Of a stretch of DNA of 64,000 nt, positions 52,601 through 64,000 are shown piece after piece (the first letter of the stretch is position 1; the number at the start of each line of letters is the position of its first letter). Under the pieces are notes generated by a model. That model worked only from the letters and a program-made list of their open reading frames with translations. It had not been told where the DNA came from and ran no database searches. The translations under genes and the position numbers were made by a program. Origin of the DNA: Prunella strophiata (Eukaryota > Chordata > Aves > Passeriformes > Prunellidae); NCBI GenBank assembly GCA_036583965.1, contig JAZBQD010000027.1, positions 19,891,001 through 19,955,000 on the forward strand. The letters run 5' to 3'.

Positions 52601-53168
52601 AATTCATAGAAAGTGATCTTAAAAGGTCTAATAACAACATAGGAATATGTTTTATCCAAAATAACTGTTTGGAGACCTTATGCATTTAAGATTACAGAAA
52701 CAAACTGTAATTGCTGGGATCCACATGATAGCATAGGCATGTTTTTGTGGCTGGGAACATAACTGCAGATTTCAATTTGAAAAAGCTATGCATGGTGTTT
52801 TGGGGTTTTAGAAAAGACAAATTACAAAACTGCAGGTATTATATTTCCATCCAAATCTTTTTATATTGGTAAGCTCTTTCATTCAGGATTGGCAGTACAA
52901 TAACAAAAAAGAAAAAATACAACACAATTTGTACATGCTGCACAAAAAAAGGGGAACAGAGCCAATGTTTTTTGTTGTTTCTATACATCTGTGGATGACA
53001 TTCAATGGCAATTTCTGATTGCATTCATCACAGAATGAATGAGGTATGATTGTTTCCATGTTCATGGAAGGAGAATCCTTTTCTTCACAAACTGGATTAT
53101 GTTAAAGTTTTGTAGTGCAGTTTGTGTTACCACTATATTTGTTCTGTTCTCTGAATCTTCTAGTTAGT

Positions 53169-53204
53169 TTTTGAGACTCAAAGAAGTTTTGAGACTCAGA
53201 GGCT
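53169..53204. repeat. 18-bp tandem duplication
   Basis: TTTTGAGACTCAAAGAAG is followed at once by a second copy that matches over its first 12 bases (53187-53198) and then diverges. Confidence 0.75.
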
Positions 53205-56200
53205 GAGCATCAAAAAATCCTTATAAATCGAGTCTTGAACTGAGGTCTGAAATCAGGTGTGTCAGTGCAGAGGGGCACTGAGGATATTGAGTGTAGCTGC
53301 TGTAACCCATGGGTCCCATTCTGCTTCTCACCTTTGCCTGGAGAATTCATTCCAGCTGCAGATAAGGCAAAACACATGCCTCTGCACACAGCCCTTCCTC
53401 CTAGCACACAGGAAGAAAGAGTAGAGCAAATGCACTACAGGATCCATATGAGCAAAATTTTCTCTAGTTTGAAACACTTCATCATGAGCAGGGAGCAGAT
53501 GTTATTCAACTGACATAAGAGCTTGATACATAAGGGCCACTTAGAACAATTAACACTAATGGAAGAAATGGCAATTAGGTCATGTTTAAAAGATAAATGC
53601 CAGTGTCTTGAGCTGCCTGTGCTGTCATAGCAGCACAGATACTACCTCAGGCTGACATCCAATTATCTGACTTGCTTTTTAGGTAAGTTCTTGAGTTTTG
53701 CCATGGCTGCATAGCCAGCAATGCCCAGATCACTGTGGCTGTGCTTCTGCCTACCTCTTGTCTGCAGTGTTCTTCTTAAATAACTCCCAGCAACAGGAAA
53801 ATGGTAGCACAGATGAAATTAGAAACACGCCATACTGAAAAACTGTATTTTGTATAAACAGCATTAGAGCCCTGTATTCAGTAAAAGCTTAATTCTGACT
53901 CTGCTCCTCCAGGCAATAGCTGGAATAAAAATACTAATTTTTGCATAAGAAAAGTGATGTTGGCACATAAAAATATAGAGCATTCTATATTTAGAAAATA
54001 TTCTATATATATAATTCTATATATAGAGAAAAGTGTGAGATTTTAGAAATGGCTCTGTCCTTCCAAATGACCTGGAGAAGGAATGAAGGAAATACCCTAC
54101 TCTAACAAATAATAGAGCTAATGAATCTTTTCCTAATTTCCTGGGTACTGTGGTTGGACAGAAGATGACATGGTTGCAGTGAGACAGGCCTGCAGGATAA
54201 ACCTGCTTCAGTTCCTCTGCCCCCTGTAGCAAATGTGCAACAAAATTGCTATTGCTCAGGCAATCAACCTCCCCAAGCAAATCTATGCCTGCCTGCTCTT
54301 GAAGTGCCTGGTTTTGTCTTGTTAAAGGAACAGAAGTCAAGAAGTTACAGCTGGCATTGTCTAGAATCTTTCTCTTGTTTGCCCACAAAACTGGGAGTTT
54401 GTTTTTTACTAAAGTTTCAAGTGAGGGTAACATTTTTTCAGCTTCACAACATTCTCATAGTAGTAGATGCATAAATAGGGTTCCTTTTAAATAATGTAGG
54501 ATTAATGGCCAGCAGTTTCTCAGCTTGAAATACTTGTGTTGGTGGAACATCTGCACTGAGTACAACATCTCTAACATGTACATTACCAGTGTGCAGTAGT
54601 ACAGTGTGGCCTCATGAAGAATTATTTGGAAAGCTTGTTCACCAAATATATCACCCTGAGTGAGGTCCTTTGTTGAAAAATGCTTCCAGCTACCATAAGA
54701 GTATTCAAATAACATAAAATTCTTTTATGTGTCAGGGACTTATCTGGAACATATCCATGAATGGCTGGAAACAGTGAACAGTCCATTACCAGTGTCAAAT
54801 ATCAAGGATCCAACTTCAAGTAAATGTTGTTTCTATATAGAGGAGAGTCCAAGTTTTATATAAGAATTAAATATTTAAAAAGTTGATCCCAATACCTTTA
54901 TTGGGTATTGATAGCATCGGAAAAATTGTGTATCACATACTGTGGAATAAAGAGAAGAATGAGCTAGTATTTTTCTGACTCAAAATACGAAACCAGATTC
55001 CAGGGCAGATTACAACTTCTAAAAGGAGGTTCACTGTGAATGGAAGAAAAGGAACCATGCCAGAGCAGGGTTCCCAGGAGAGCTGCAGTTGAGTCAAGTT
55101 TCTTTTTTCTGGAGACGGTGGAGTTAAGAGGGTGAACAGAGTAGCACAAAATCTGATCACACTTCCACATTAACACATTGCACTATGCATGAATTTTCCT
55201 CTGACCCAGGGTTAATTTGAGCTAATTACCCAAATTATCCTTCCTGCATGGTCCCCTTTAGGACAGGGCCATAGGAATTTGTAAATGCTAGATGTGATAG
55301 TCATTGTTTTATTAAAAGTTTCAAATAGAGATAAAAGTTCTATTTGCTTTGGAAAGCAGCCATAGACAAAGTTTATTTGCAACTTCAGTGCCAAGTTGAA
55401 CTGCAAATAAAGACAGCAATTCTCTTTACCCTGACCACAAAGCATGTGAACCTTTAAGCCAGCTAAAGGAAGCCCCTGTTTGTGAAAATTAATGTGAACA
55501 TTTCAATTTATGCAGTCTATGCACACTTTCTTGTGTTTAATATGGTTCTCCTCCAGGATTTTAGAAATATTTTAATATCATGAAAGTGAAACTCTGACTA
55601 TCTATGTGTAAAGGCTGGAACGTGGCTAACACTGGTGACTAAGGTGTCACCAGCAGCTCTGACATAAGGTTCTTTACAGTCTGGAATATAAGTGTCACTG
55701 CCAGCATTTCCATCCCCCCATGGACTTACTGGCACAGGCCCACTGTGCTCCTGTAGCTCAGGGAGTGCAGATTTGAGGAATGAGTAAGTCAGAGGTAGGA
55801 AATGGGGTGTTTTTTTAGTGTGTTGGTAACTTATGAACATTCTCTCCCATCTCTGCATTGAAAAGGACAGTGATACAGCCCAGCTTGTGTGCTCTCAGGC
55901 TTTAGTCTATGCATGATTTTAATGTTCTGTGAAAAAATACTTGGTGCACCCTTTCTCTATTGAATTAGTTTGATCCTGAAAATCTTTTATTTCCCTTAAT
56001 GAGTGCTTTTATGAATCTTTCTTCAGATTAATTTTCCAAGAAAGATTCTTACTCATATGCTTTCAGTGTTGATAATAGCATGGTCCTTGTAAACGTAATA
56101 TCCAGCCTTTGGCTTGAAAACAAGTCTACTTTTGTGAAAAGTGTAAACCTATGTACAAATACATCTTTCAATGTGTTTAATAGCAATGATAAAGGTAGAA

Positions 56201-57949
56201 ATTTTTTAACACAAACACATGATGTTTGTCTTGTATAACATTTATCTGATGGTTAGGGCTTTTCCTCTGATGATTGTCACTTCTGTGTCCCTTCTAGAAA
56301 TAGCAGTATCTTGCAGAATAAAATACCTTTGGGGAAAAGTGATGTGTTTTATTTCTAAAATATTTCTAGGCCATGCTAGCTGTGATGTGGGAATGATCCT
56401 TCAGCAGAGTTTTCTTGAGCCATACTTCATTCTGCACTGCAGAGAAAGAGGTTTCACAGCATATTTCAGTGCTGTGACATATTCCTTTTCAAACTCCTTT
56501 CTTCTGCATGCAGAGTGTGGCCACACAATGCCTGCCTGCAAAACCCTACCATACAGATGTTAGTCATATATAGGGCAAGAAGAATTTCAAATTAATATTG
56601 GTCAAAGTATGATAACTATAACACTGATATTGGAAAGTGTACCAAGAAATGTTACATGCTTGATAAGAGAAATGTTTCAATTTTCTTACATAATGCACAA
56701 ATTGGCAAGTATGTAATCTAGAATTTTGCCACCTAAAATCCACCTGAAATGTGCTTTGCTTTGTAGTATCTGCTCTGTGGCTCGAATTTTTTTGAGTCCC
56801 AGCCCTTCTCCCACTGACTTCAGTGGTGTAGACCATATCTCAATGTAAGCAGCCAGTTACTGATTGTGAAGCAGTTTATCAGGGATATTGCTCCTGATTT
56901 TTGAGATTTCCTTTCCTAAATATTAAAACCATCTTTAACTTTAGAAAGGGTCAACAAACTAGCAGACTGAACGAGTTTACAGATGAATGACTGACTACTA
57001 TTTCAAGCTGTTTTTTCCTTTGTCATCCTCCCCTACTCCCCAGTGACTTGATTTGTCAAGAGAAGTGTTTGAAAAAGCATATTATTTTTGAATCAAACTG
57101 AACCTTTAACAAAATTAAAACTCACACAAACATTCCTAGTCTCATGAGCACATTCTCTTTCCACAAACTGGCTTTTTCCAATAAAAAAAATGTGTTTTGC
57201 AAAATTTTCTGCATGCCCTCTAGGTGTGAAATGCAGCATCTTCTCCATTGGATCTTACCACTTGTTAACAGAGTCAACTGTAGCCTTTGCAAAGATTGTA
57301 TTAAAGACTAAAGTTGAAATTACTTGCACTTTATATTGCATTTTGTGATTCACATTTTCATTCTTTATCAGCTGTTAGATTTTCTGGAGTATGCCAGAAG
57401 AGTTTTATTTAATTTTTCCAAAAATGGTATGGGCTTCTGCTTCTTCATATTGAATAGGAAATATTTTGGTAGTCCTTCCTGTCTTGCTGAGTGTGAGGTT
57501 GAGCAGCTGTAAGAAAAGTCAGAAAAGGTTTAATTCATAACATTTGTGCATTTTTCTTCATAGAATTTTGCAGATGTTCCTTTCTGGTGTGGCTTTTTTA
57601 TTTGGCTTTGCCTCTGCTTTGTTCTCATGTTTCAAATTTCAGTATGAAGTAATAAATGACTGTGGTACACAGAGAATTTACAGATGGATCATGATTTCCA
57701 TACCGTTTTGGAAAAGTCATATTGCATTCAGCTTCTGACAAAATGCTTTAAAAATACAAAGATCATTAAGACTTTATTGGCACACGTTCCACAAAAGCTG
57801 AAGTGAAAAATATAAACTGCTGAAAACAAGAAAAATTAGCATTTTCAAAGAGTTGGGAACACTGAAAACGGCTGGTGAATTACTAAAGGAAAAACTGTCA
57901 TGAGCAGACTGCCTCAGAGGGCGATACTATATTGAAACATTGAGTGTCA

Positions 57950-59830
57950 TTGTGCCTCTCTTTGTTCAAAGCGCTTCCCAGGTTGTCCCAAACGAGACAT
58001 TCAGCGGCACTCGGTAGCCAGAGACTGCCAAATTCTCTGGCCCCCCCTGCAGGCATGCGGAGCCCGAGGGACAGTGCGGGTTTCACTGGGACACAACGGG
58101 GGACGAGGCTCCCCAGGCGGGCAGAGCCACCGACACCCCGCGCCGCAGAACCCCGGAGCCGCGACCTGCGGCGGCCGGCTGGGAGCAGGGCATGGCCCCG
58201 CACAGCCCCGGCTGGGAGCAGGGCATGGCCCCGCACAGCCCCGGCTGGGAGCAGGGCATGGCCCCGCACAGCCCCGGCTGGGAGCAGGGCATGGCCCCGC
58301 ACAGCCCCGGCTGGGAGCAGGGCATGGCCCCGCACAGCCCCGGCTGGGAGCAGGGCATGGCCCCGCACAGCCCCGGCTGGGAGCAGGGCATGGCCCCGCA
58401 CAGCCCCGGCTGGGAGCAGGGCATGGCCCCGCACAGCCCCGGCTGGGAGCAGGGCATGGCCCCGCACAGCCCCGGCTGGGAGCAGGGCATGGCCCCGCAC
58501 AGCCCCGGCTGGGAGCAGGGCATGGCCCCGCACAGCCCCGGCTGGGAGCAGGGCATGGCCCCGCACAGCCCCGGCTGGGAGCAGGGCATGGCCCCGCACA
58601 GCCCCGGCTGGGAGCAGGGCATGGCCCCGCACAGCCCCGGCTGGGAGCAGGGCATGGCCCCGCACAGCCCCGGCTGGGAGCAGGGCATGGCCCCGCACAG
58701 CCCCGGCTGGGAGCAGGGCATGGCCCCGCACAGCCCCGGCTGGGAGCAGGGCATGGCCCCGCACAGCCCCGGCTGGGAGCAGGGCATGGCCCCGCACAGC
58801 CCCGGCTGGGAGCAGGGCATGGCCCCGCACAGCCCCGGCTGGGAGCAGGGCATGGCCCCGCACAGCCCCGGCTGGGAGCAGGGCATGGCCCCGCACAGCC
58901 CCGGCTGGGAGCAGGGCATGGCCCCGCACAGCCCCGGCTGGGAGCAGGGCATGGCCCCGCACAGCCCCGGCTGGGAGCAGGGCATGGCCCCGCACAGCCC
59001 CGGCTGGGAGCAGGGCATGGCCCCGCACAGCCCCGGCTGGGAGCAGGGCATGGCCCCGCACAGCCCCGGCTGGGAGCAGGGCATGGCCCCGCACAGCCCC
59101 GGCTGGGAGCAGGGCATGGCCCCGCACAGCCCCGGCTGGGAGCAGGGCATGGCCCCGCACAGCCCCGGCTGGGAGCAGGGCATGGCCCCGCACAGCCCCG
59201 GCTGGGAGCAGGGCATGGCCCCGCACAGCCCCGGCTGGGAGCAGGGCATGGCCCCGCACAGCCCCGGCTGGGAGCAGGGCATGGCCCCGCACAGCCCCGG
59301 CTGGGAGCAGGGCATGGCCCCGCACAGCCCCGGCTGGGAGCAGGGCATGGCCCCGCACAGCCCCGGCTGGGAGCAGGGCATGGCCCCGCACAGCCCCGGC
59401 TGGGAGCAGGGCATGGCCCCGCACAGCCCCGGCTGGGAGCAGGGCATGGCCCCGCACAGCCCCGGCTGGGAGCAGGGCATGGCCCCGCACAGCCCCGGCT
59501 GGGAGCAGGGCATGGCCCCGCACAGCCCCGGCTGGGAGCAGGGCATGGCCCCGCACAGCCCCGGCTGGGAGCAGGGCATGGCCCCGCACAGCCCCGGCTG
59601 GGAGCAGGGCATGGCCCCGCACAGCCCCGGCTGGGAGCAGGGCATGGCCCCGCACAGCCCCGGCTGGGAGCAGGGAATGGCCCCGCACAGCCCCGGCCCA
59701 GGGCAGCAGCCGTGCCAGGGCTGCCCCTGCCCCTGCCCTGGCACCTGCACCGCCCGACCCCACCTGCGCCAGCCAGGGACCAAGGCAGGAGGACTATCAG
59801 GGTGAGAGGATGGGGGCAAAATACGAACTA
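57950..59830. other. GC-rich island around the 33-bp minisatellite
   Basis: The flanks of the array (about 57980-58176 and 59695-59800) are also GC-rich and CpG-bearing, in sharp contrast with the AT-rich DNA on either side. The left flank has dense CpGs (about 58020-58176). The unit itself has two CpGs, so the array adds about 92 more. The island could act as a promoter or be methylated repeat DNA; no transcript structure is evident. Confidence 0.6.
58177..59694. repeat. 33-bp minisatellite, 46 copies
   Basis: A 33-bp unit beginning GGCTGGGAGCAGGGCATGGC and ending CCCGCACAGCCCC recurs in perfect register. ATG triplets occur every 33 bp from 58192 to 59677, which makes 46 units. By eye, the only variant is C to A at 59676 in the last unit. 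The unit length is a multiple of three and contains no stop triplet on either strand, so all six frames are open. Plus-frame repeats read MAPHSPGWEQG, AWPRTAPAGSR and LGAGHGPAQPR; minus-frame repeats read GAVRGHALLPA, GLCGAMPCSQP and GCAGPCPAPSR. These ORFs are treated as by-products. Each unit has two GGGG runs on the minus strand. Confidence 0.97.
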
Positions 59831-62800
59831 CAGCAGGGTACCACCCACTCCTGGCTTTATTTCAGACCTGCAGACACCTACAGATATAAGCTCCCTTCAA
59901 TATTCTTTAAACAAATCTTGCTCTCAAAGTCATACAAAAGATCTCATTTTCTCTCTTCCTAAAACACACAAGCTCACTGCTTCTTTTTGCCTTCTCTTCC
60001 AGGAAACAAATTAAGCAATTTCTAGGGTTTGGAATAAAAAGGACTCACACAGATAATGAGATAATACTAGCAGGACATTAGATTTTGTAAAAATGAAAAG
60101 CATTTTGACTGCATTTTGACTTTAAAAAAGAATAATTTTTATGTTAAAGGTCAAAAATATGTTGAAAAGTTAAAAGCAGTACATGATAGTGTCAGTTACT
60201 GAGCTGTTGATCTTTTCCTGCAGAAAGTCAATCCCATAGGAATGTGTCATACAATTACAAAGATGTACAGAGTAGGTAGTGTTTTTGTGTTTTTTTAAAA
60301 AATTCTTTGCTTTTTTTTTTTCCTCTTGCAGAAATTTAGCCTTGCCTTAGGTTCTTACCAAGATCCTTGCTCTTTTTCCAGAAAACCAACTGTGTTGACC
60401 AATATTAACAAGCACCCCTTTATACCTTTCCTTCAGAGAGCACAAGGATTCTTTTGAGCTCTGTAGTGAAGGTTTCTTCCTGAAATGTACACACTGAGCT
60501 AAGCTCTGCCCTGGCTTTGCAGCACTGCATCCCCATTGAGCAAGTTCAGAGGGGTTACGTGGGGATAACTGAAACTGACCTCCTGACTGCCGTTATAATA
60601 AACAAAGAAGAATTTTCTTGCTCTCTTTATAAAGGTCCATTTTTATCAAGTCTTTCTAAAAGCCACATTTCAGGAACTCATTTCATATTTTGAGCATCCA
60701 GGCAGAGAATCCTAAAAGAAATTTGTTGATATAAAGCAATGATTTTTCAGACATTCTGAAGTAACCCAGCAACAAATCACTTTTCCCTCAGTGATGAGGA
60801 AATGAGACTGCAACAGGGTCCAGGAAAGTTGATAGCACTCACACAACTTCATACGTACCCTGTGAGCTGGCTCTGGGCTCTCACTAGGAACTATAGATAT
60901 TTCCTGTTTGGTGAAATTTTCTTGAGCCAGCAAGTGAGTGAAGAAATGTGAAAGAAAGAACTTCAGGCAAAATGCATCCCTAAAATATTATTTGGTTGGT
61001 GTGGTGTTTTTTGGTTTTTTTTTTTTTTTTTTTTTTTGGTGTTTTTTTTTTTTTTTCAGAAAAAACCAGTTCTGACTGATATTTTACAGTACATTTTCTG
61101 TAAATACCCATATCTTCTCCAGTACATACAGCTGTGTATGGAAGTATGTGCACACACCCACTCATTGGGAGACATGTCAGGTAAGACATGACCTGCTCAC
61201 CTGCACCAAGGACGGATATTTTTCATTGGCTTTGTGCCCCAGAACAACTCCTGAAAAAATTGTTGCCTTTCTGAGTCATCTTGCACAACAGGAGGCGTTG
61301 TATTTCAAAATACTTTTTTTAACCCAAATCATACTCTGTCACACTTCTCTCTCTCTTCCCCTCCTCCTTCAATCTTATGCTACTGAATAGTTCCAGCTTT
61401 CAGTGGTTTCAGTTCATGATTTATTAAAGTTATTGCTATTTCCTGGATATCTCTAGATTCCTTTCAGAGGAAAATTCTGACAAGTCCTTCCAAAGACAGC
61501 TGGAAGCTACTTAAACCAGCTCCATTAAAATCCAGCTGCAAGTAAAATGCATCATTTCTCACTGCAAACAGGTACCTTTCTCTGCTGGAAAGAGATGGTC
61601 ACGTACTGTAGCCATGTAATCAAGCACTAGTAAGAAAACATACTTTTATTTATTTTTAGTTTTTCCATTCACATATAGAATTGTGTGCTCTGTGGGTCTT
61701 AAATGTCCTCCTGGGAGGGCAAGCTAGTATCCAGGCAACTATTCCTATGCAAAGGAACAACTCAAGAACTGTAGTATTTCCAAAATGTGCAAAAGCCTTG
61801 GTAAGGTCAGCGATGTATTAGGAACTACACAGGCAGAATGGAAACCCTTGAGATAACAAAAAGCTAAAAATGTTAATTCAACATGTATTGATTAAGCAGG
61901 TATTGGCCTTGCTATGATGATTTATGGACTGGTTTTTTTTCACTTTAAGAAAATATTTCTTAGTTGTCTCTCTACTACTTCACTATTTATCAGCTGTGCT
62001 AAAGGGTGTGTCAGGAAGGAACTGTCTTCAGGTAACTCCTCAGAACAGGAGCCTCAGAAAAGAAAAACAAAGCCCCCTGGATAGCCTGTGTTCAAGTGGC
62101 AAACACTTTGTGTAGAAGCTGCCAAAAGAGATGGGACCAGAAAGGAACAAAATGAATAGAGAGAATGATGGATAGCTGAGAGGGAAATTTTCATGGCTCT
62201 GAAAGTATGATGAAATCTCATCTGGATGGAAGATAGGCAGAGCTTGTAAGGAAGAAGCCATAAGAGAAATAAACTTCACTTAGAGGTGTCCTGTGCTCCA
62301 CAGCATGTGTTAGTGACTGTCTTAGACCTTCGCATGTATTTTCAGACACTAAAGAGGATTTCATCAAATCCTGCTTATAACTGACACTCAGGCTATGAAA
62401 ATAAAGTGCTTACAGTGGCAAAAGAATTGGGTCTTTCAATATGAGTGTGCATCTGAGAGTGTGTAAGACCTTGGTCTTTGGAGTTTGTTGTTTTAGTGAA
62501 GATCACTATTAAATTTTTAATGATGAACTTCGTTACGTTCATTTTCTTTTTTGACATGAACACTTAGAACTCACATGCCTTTTTTTCCACCTCTCTCAAT
62601 ACTGATGTAGATTAGCCTAGGCAAAGGAAGGTCAATTCTTTGATTCCTTTTGCTAATATTTAAAAGTACCCAATGATTTGGTATGGCTAAACATTTAGTT
62701 TGGTTTAGTCTTGGTAGTGGGTGATCTCTACGGAGCCACTTTAGTTTGCACTGAGGCCATCCAGATTAGAATTACAGACTGTCTAACATTTGGGATTCTA

Positions 62801-63657
62801 CAAACATTTGCTACCTGGAGCTGTGCAAGTTCCTCAGACAGCTTTCCAGACCCACACAGACAAAAGTTCCATTGAAATGAAAGGCTCTATTCATTTGCAA
62901 AAGGGAAGGAAAGGAGCAAGCAAAATTTTAAAGGGTTCTCAGTTCATTTATATAGCTCCTAAAGAAGTCACCAGCTTTAGTTCTAGAACAAGTCTTTCTG
63001 TCTTCATTGTTACATTGCTTTGCTTAATTGCTCCTTTGGACTTCTTCATGCTCCTGTCTGGGATCTTTTTTAAGTGTCTCCCTTACTAAAACACTACCAG
63101 CACATGGTAGAAACAGTGAAGAACAGGTTCAGGTTTCTAAACTCTTACATGCATGAGGAATTTTAGTAATAGGAATAATTCCGGAGAAGTAAATGGGATT
63201 TACTATGCAAGTAAAATTACCTACACGTATGTTTGTAGGATTGGACCCAAGATATTCATTATAAATTGCAAGGTTTTTACATTTTTTGCTTCTTGCAGGC
63301 TTTGAATTTTTAGCCAGAAAGGCTGATTTGGCACCCCTGGAACCACAGCAACTAAAATAAGGAAGAAATATGGGCAACAGCAACTGTTGTTCTAACCTAC
63401 TAATTTTGGGTGGTAGCAAAAACTGTAGCATTGTTGCTAGCATTCCTCAGTTTCAACCAAGTGAAACTTCACCATCTTTTTGCAAACTGAGGTTTTGTTG
63501 TAAATATAGTGACATTTCATACCTTCGAATAAAGAAGAACCCTATATACATCATACTGGAATGTTATCCACTAACTGAAAGAGAATACACTTTTCCAGTT
63601 CCTTGTTTCCATTTTCACAAATTACTGAGGGTTAAACAGCAGAGTTTGGTTTTTTGG
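59831..63657. other. Intergenic, no gene seen
   Basis: AT-rich DNA with a T-rich block at 61015-61056 and no recognised transposon. ORFs of 60-99 codons here match nothing I know. Confidence 0.6.
61015..61056. repeat. Poly(T) block, interrupted
   Basis: A T23 run (61015-61037) followed by GGTG and a T15 run. On the minus strand this is an A-rich double tract. Confidence 0.85.
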
Positions 63658-64000
63658 TTTTTTTTTTTTTTTCTTTTATAAAAGCATAAATCTGAGTATT
63701 ACTAAAGAATGATGGTTTTTGCCTTGACATAGATCCATGTTCACCACAGAAGCCAAAGGATACATCCCAGTTAAGTATATTCAAATCTGGCTGGTGTGAA
63801 GGGTTTCTGCAGACTTAGTCTTACTGCTCTCTTTAGTTTCCTGTGCTGTTGCTTCATCTTCATCATCTCCTTGACAACTCTTGCCTTCCCCTGGCTGGAC
63901 TTTTCCAGTCTAAGCTGTTGCTGCCAAAATCGTCATCATAATCTATTCTAAATGCTTTTCCTTTCAGCATCTTGAACCCATTTATTGACTTCTCACCTAC
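63658..64000 (-). pseudogene. Probable processed pseudogene 3' end (parent unknown), cut by the window edge
   Basis: On the minus strand a frame is open from the right edge to TGA at 63865-63863 and contains KAFRIDYDDDFGSNSLDWKS. A second frame, open from 63909 to TGA at 63783-63781, carries the acidic, protein-like tail GDDEDEATAQETKESSKTKS and ends AETLHTSQI. Both read like real coding sequence, which suggests a frameshift near 63905-63915. After the second stop come about 100 nt of UTR-like DNA, TATAAA (a known weak poly(A) signal variant) and an A15 tract (63672-63658). That order, with a broken frame and an A tail, fits a processed retrocopy. It might instead be a terminal exon of a gene to the right. 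I cannot name the parent. It does not resemble RNPC3, the neighbour expected in mammals. Confidence 0.45.

Larger units (their letters stand above)
47236..57900. other. Intergenic, no gene seen
   Basis: AT-rich DNA with an interrupted C run (48107-48127), an A23 run (49674-49696), an 18-bp tandem duplication (53169-53204) and a TATA/AGA-rich patch (about 53975-54030). The 91- and 117-codon plus-strand ORFs at 49243-49518 and 49777-50130, and the 138-codon minus ORF at 54017-54433, match no family I know. Confidence 0.6.

Noticed and set aside
53600..53660. let-7-like seed (TGAGGTAGTA on the minus strand near 53640-53650)
   Set aside because: The match stops after the first 11 bases and I saw no let-7-like precursor arm.
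54017..54433. 138-codon minus-strand ORF
   Set aside because: No recognisable family or splice structure; its length is plausible by chance across 64 kb and six frames.
57898..60014. Five large ORFs (537-672 codons)
   Set aside because: All come from one 33-bp repeat with no stop triplet in any frame; I recognise no non-repeat domain or gene structure.
63940..64000. Plus-strand splice acceptor (TTTTCCTTTCAG ending at 63967) opening an exon at the right edge
   Set aside because: Too little sequence follows to judge, and the minus strand of the same bases reads as protein-like sequence.

Overview
This is vertebrate nuclear DNA, almost certainly from a songbird (oscine passerine). It is AT-rich, has CR1 LINE 3' tails of the avian type (1783-1875 and 34290-34390), and has a copy of the tRNA-Ile-derived SINE described in zebra finch as TguSINE1 (47101-47235). 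There are no bacterial operons, CRISPR arrays or phage-like modules. Most open reading frames are chance ORFs in intergenic DNA.

Left edge (1-1265): the one gene I can name is on the minus strand and leaves the window to the left. It is exon 1 of COL11A1, the alpha-1 chain of type XI collagen. The exon carries the start codon, the whole signal peptide and a consensus splice donor (GTAAGA) at 37-32. Its 5' UTR and CpG-island promoter lie at about 153-1265. The 5' UTR holds a four-codon upstream ORF (Met-Ala-Leu-stop), and the promoter has a CCAAT box, an NRF1-type site and a very G-rich block.

Middle (1.3-57.9 kb): this is the intergenic territory upstream of COL11A1. In mammals the next gene on this side is RNPC3, which I do not see here. 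The stretch holds CR1 pieces, one SINE, one convincing LTR with no internal retroviral genes beside it (38015-38387), one possible LTR-like segment followed by 47-bp repeats (about 4160-4512), an 80-bp tandem repeat (27088-27395), homopolymer runs and a few short perfect inverted repeats. I found no exon there.

Right part (57.9-64 kb): a 33-bp unit is repeated 46 times, essentially without change (58177-59694), inside a GC-rich island. It has no stop triplet in any of six frames, so it produces several 537-672 codon ORFs that are very probably not genes. At the extreme right edge the minus strand shows a protein-like reading frame, apparently broken by a frameshift, then about 100 nt of 3'-UTR-like sequence and an A15 tract. 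It looks like the 3' end of a processed pseudogene, or less likely a terminal exon. Its parent gene is not identified.

I see no undescribed multi-gene system. The points most worth a second look are the homogeneous 33-bp minisatellite, the COL11A1 5' UTR micro-uORF and signal-peptide differences, and the possible retrocopy, since processed pseudogenes are rare in birds.
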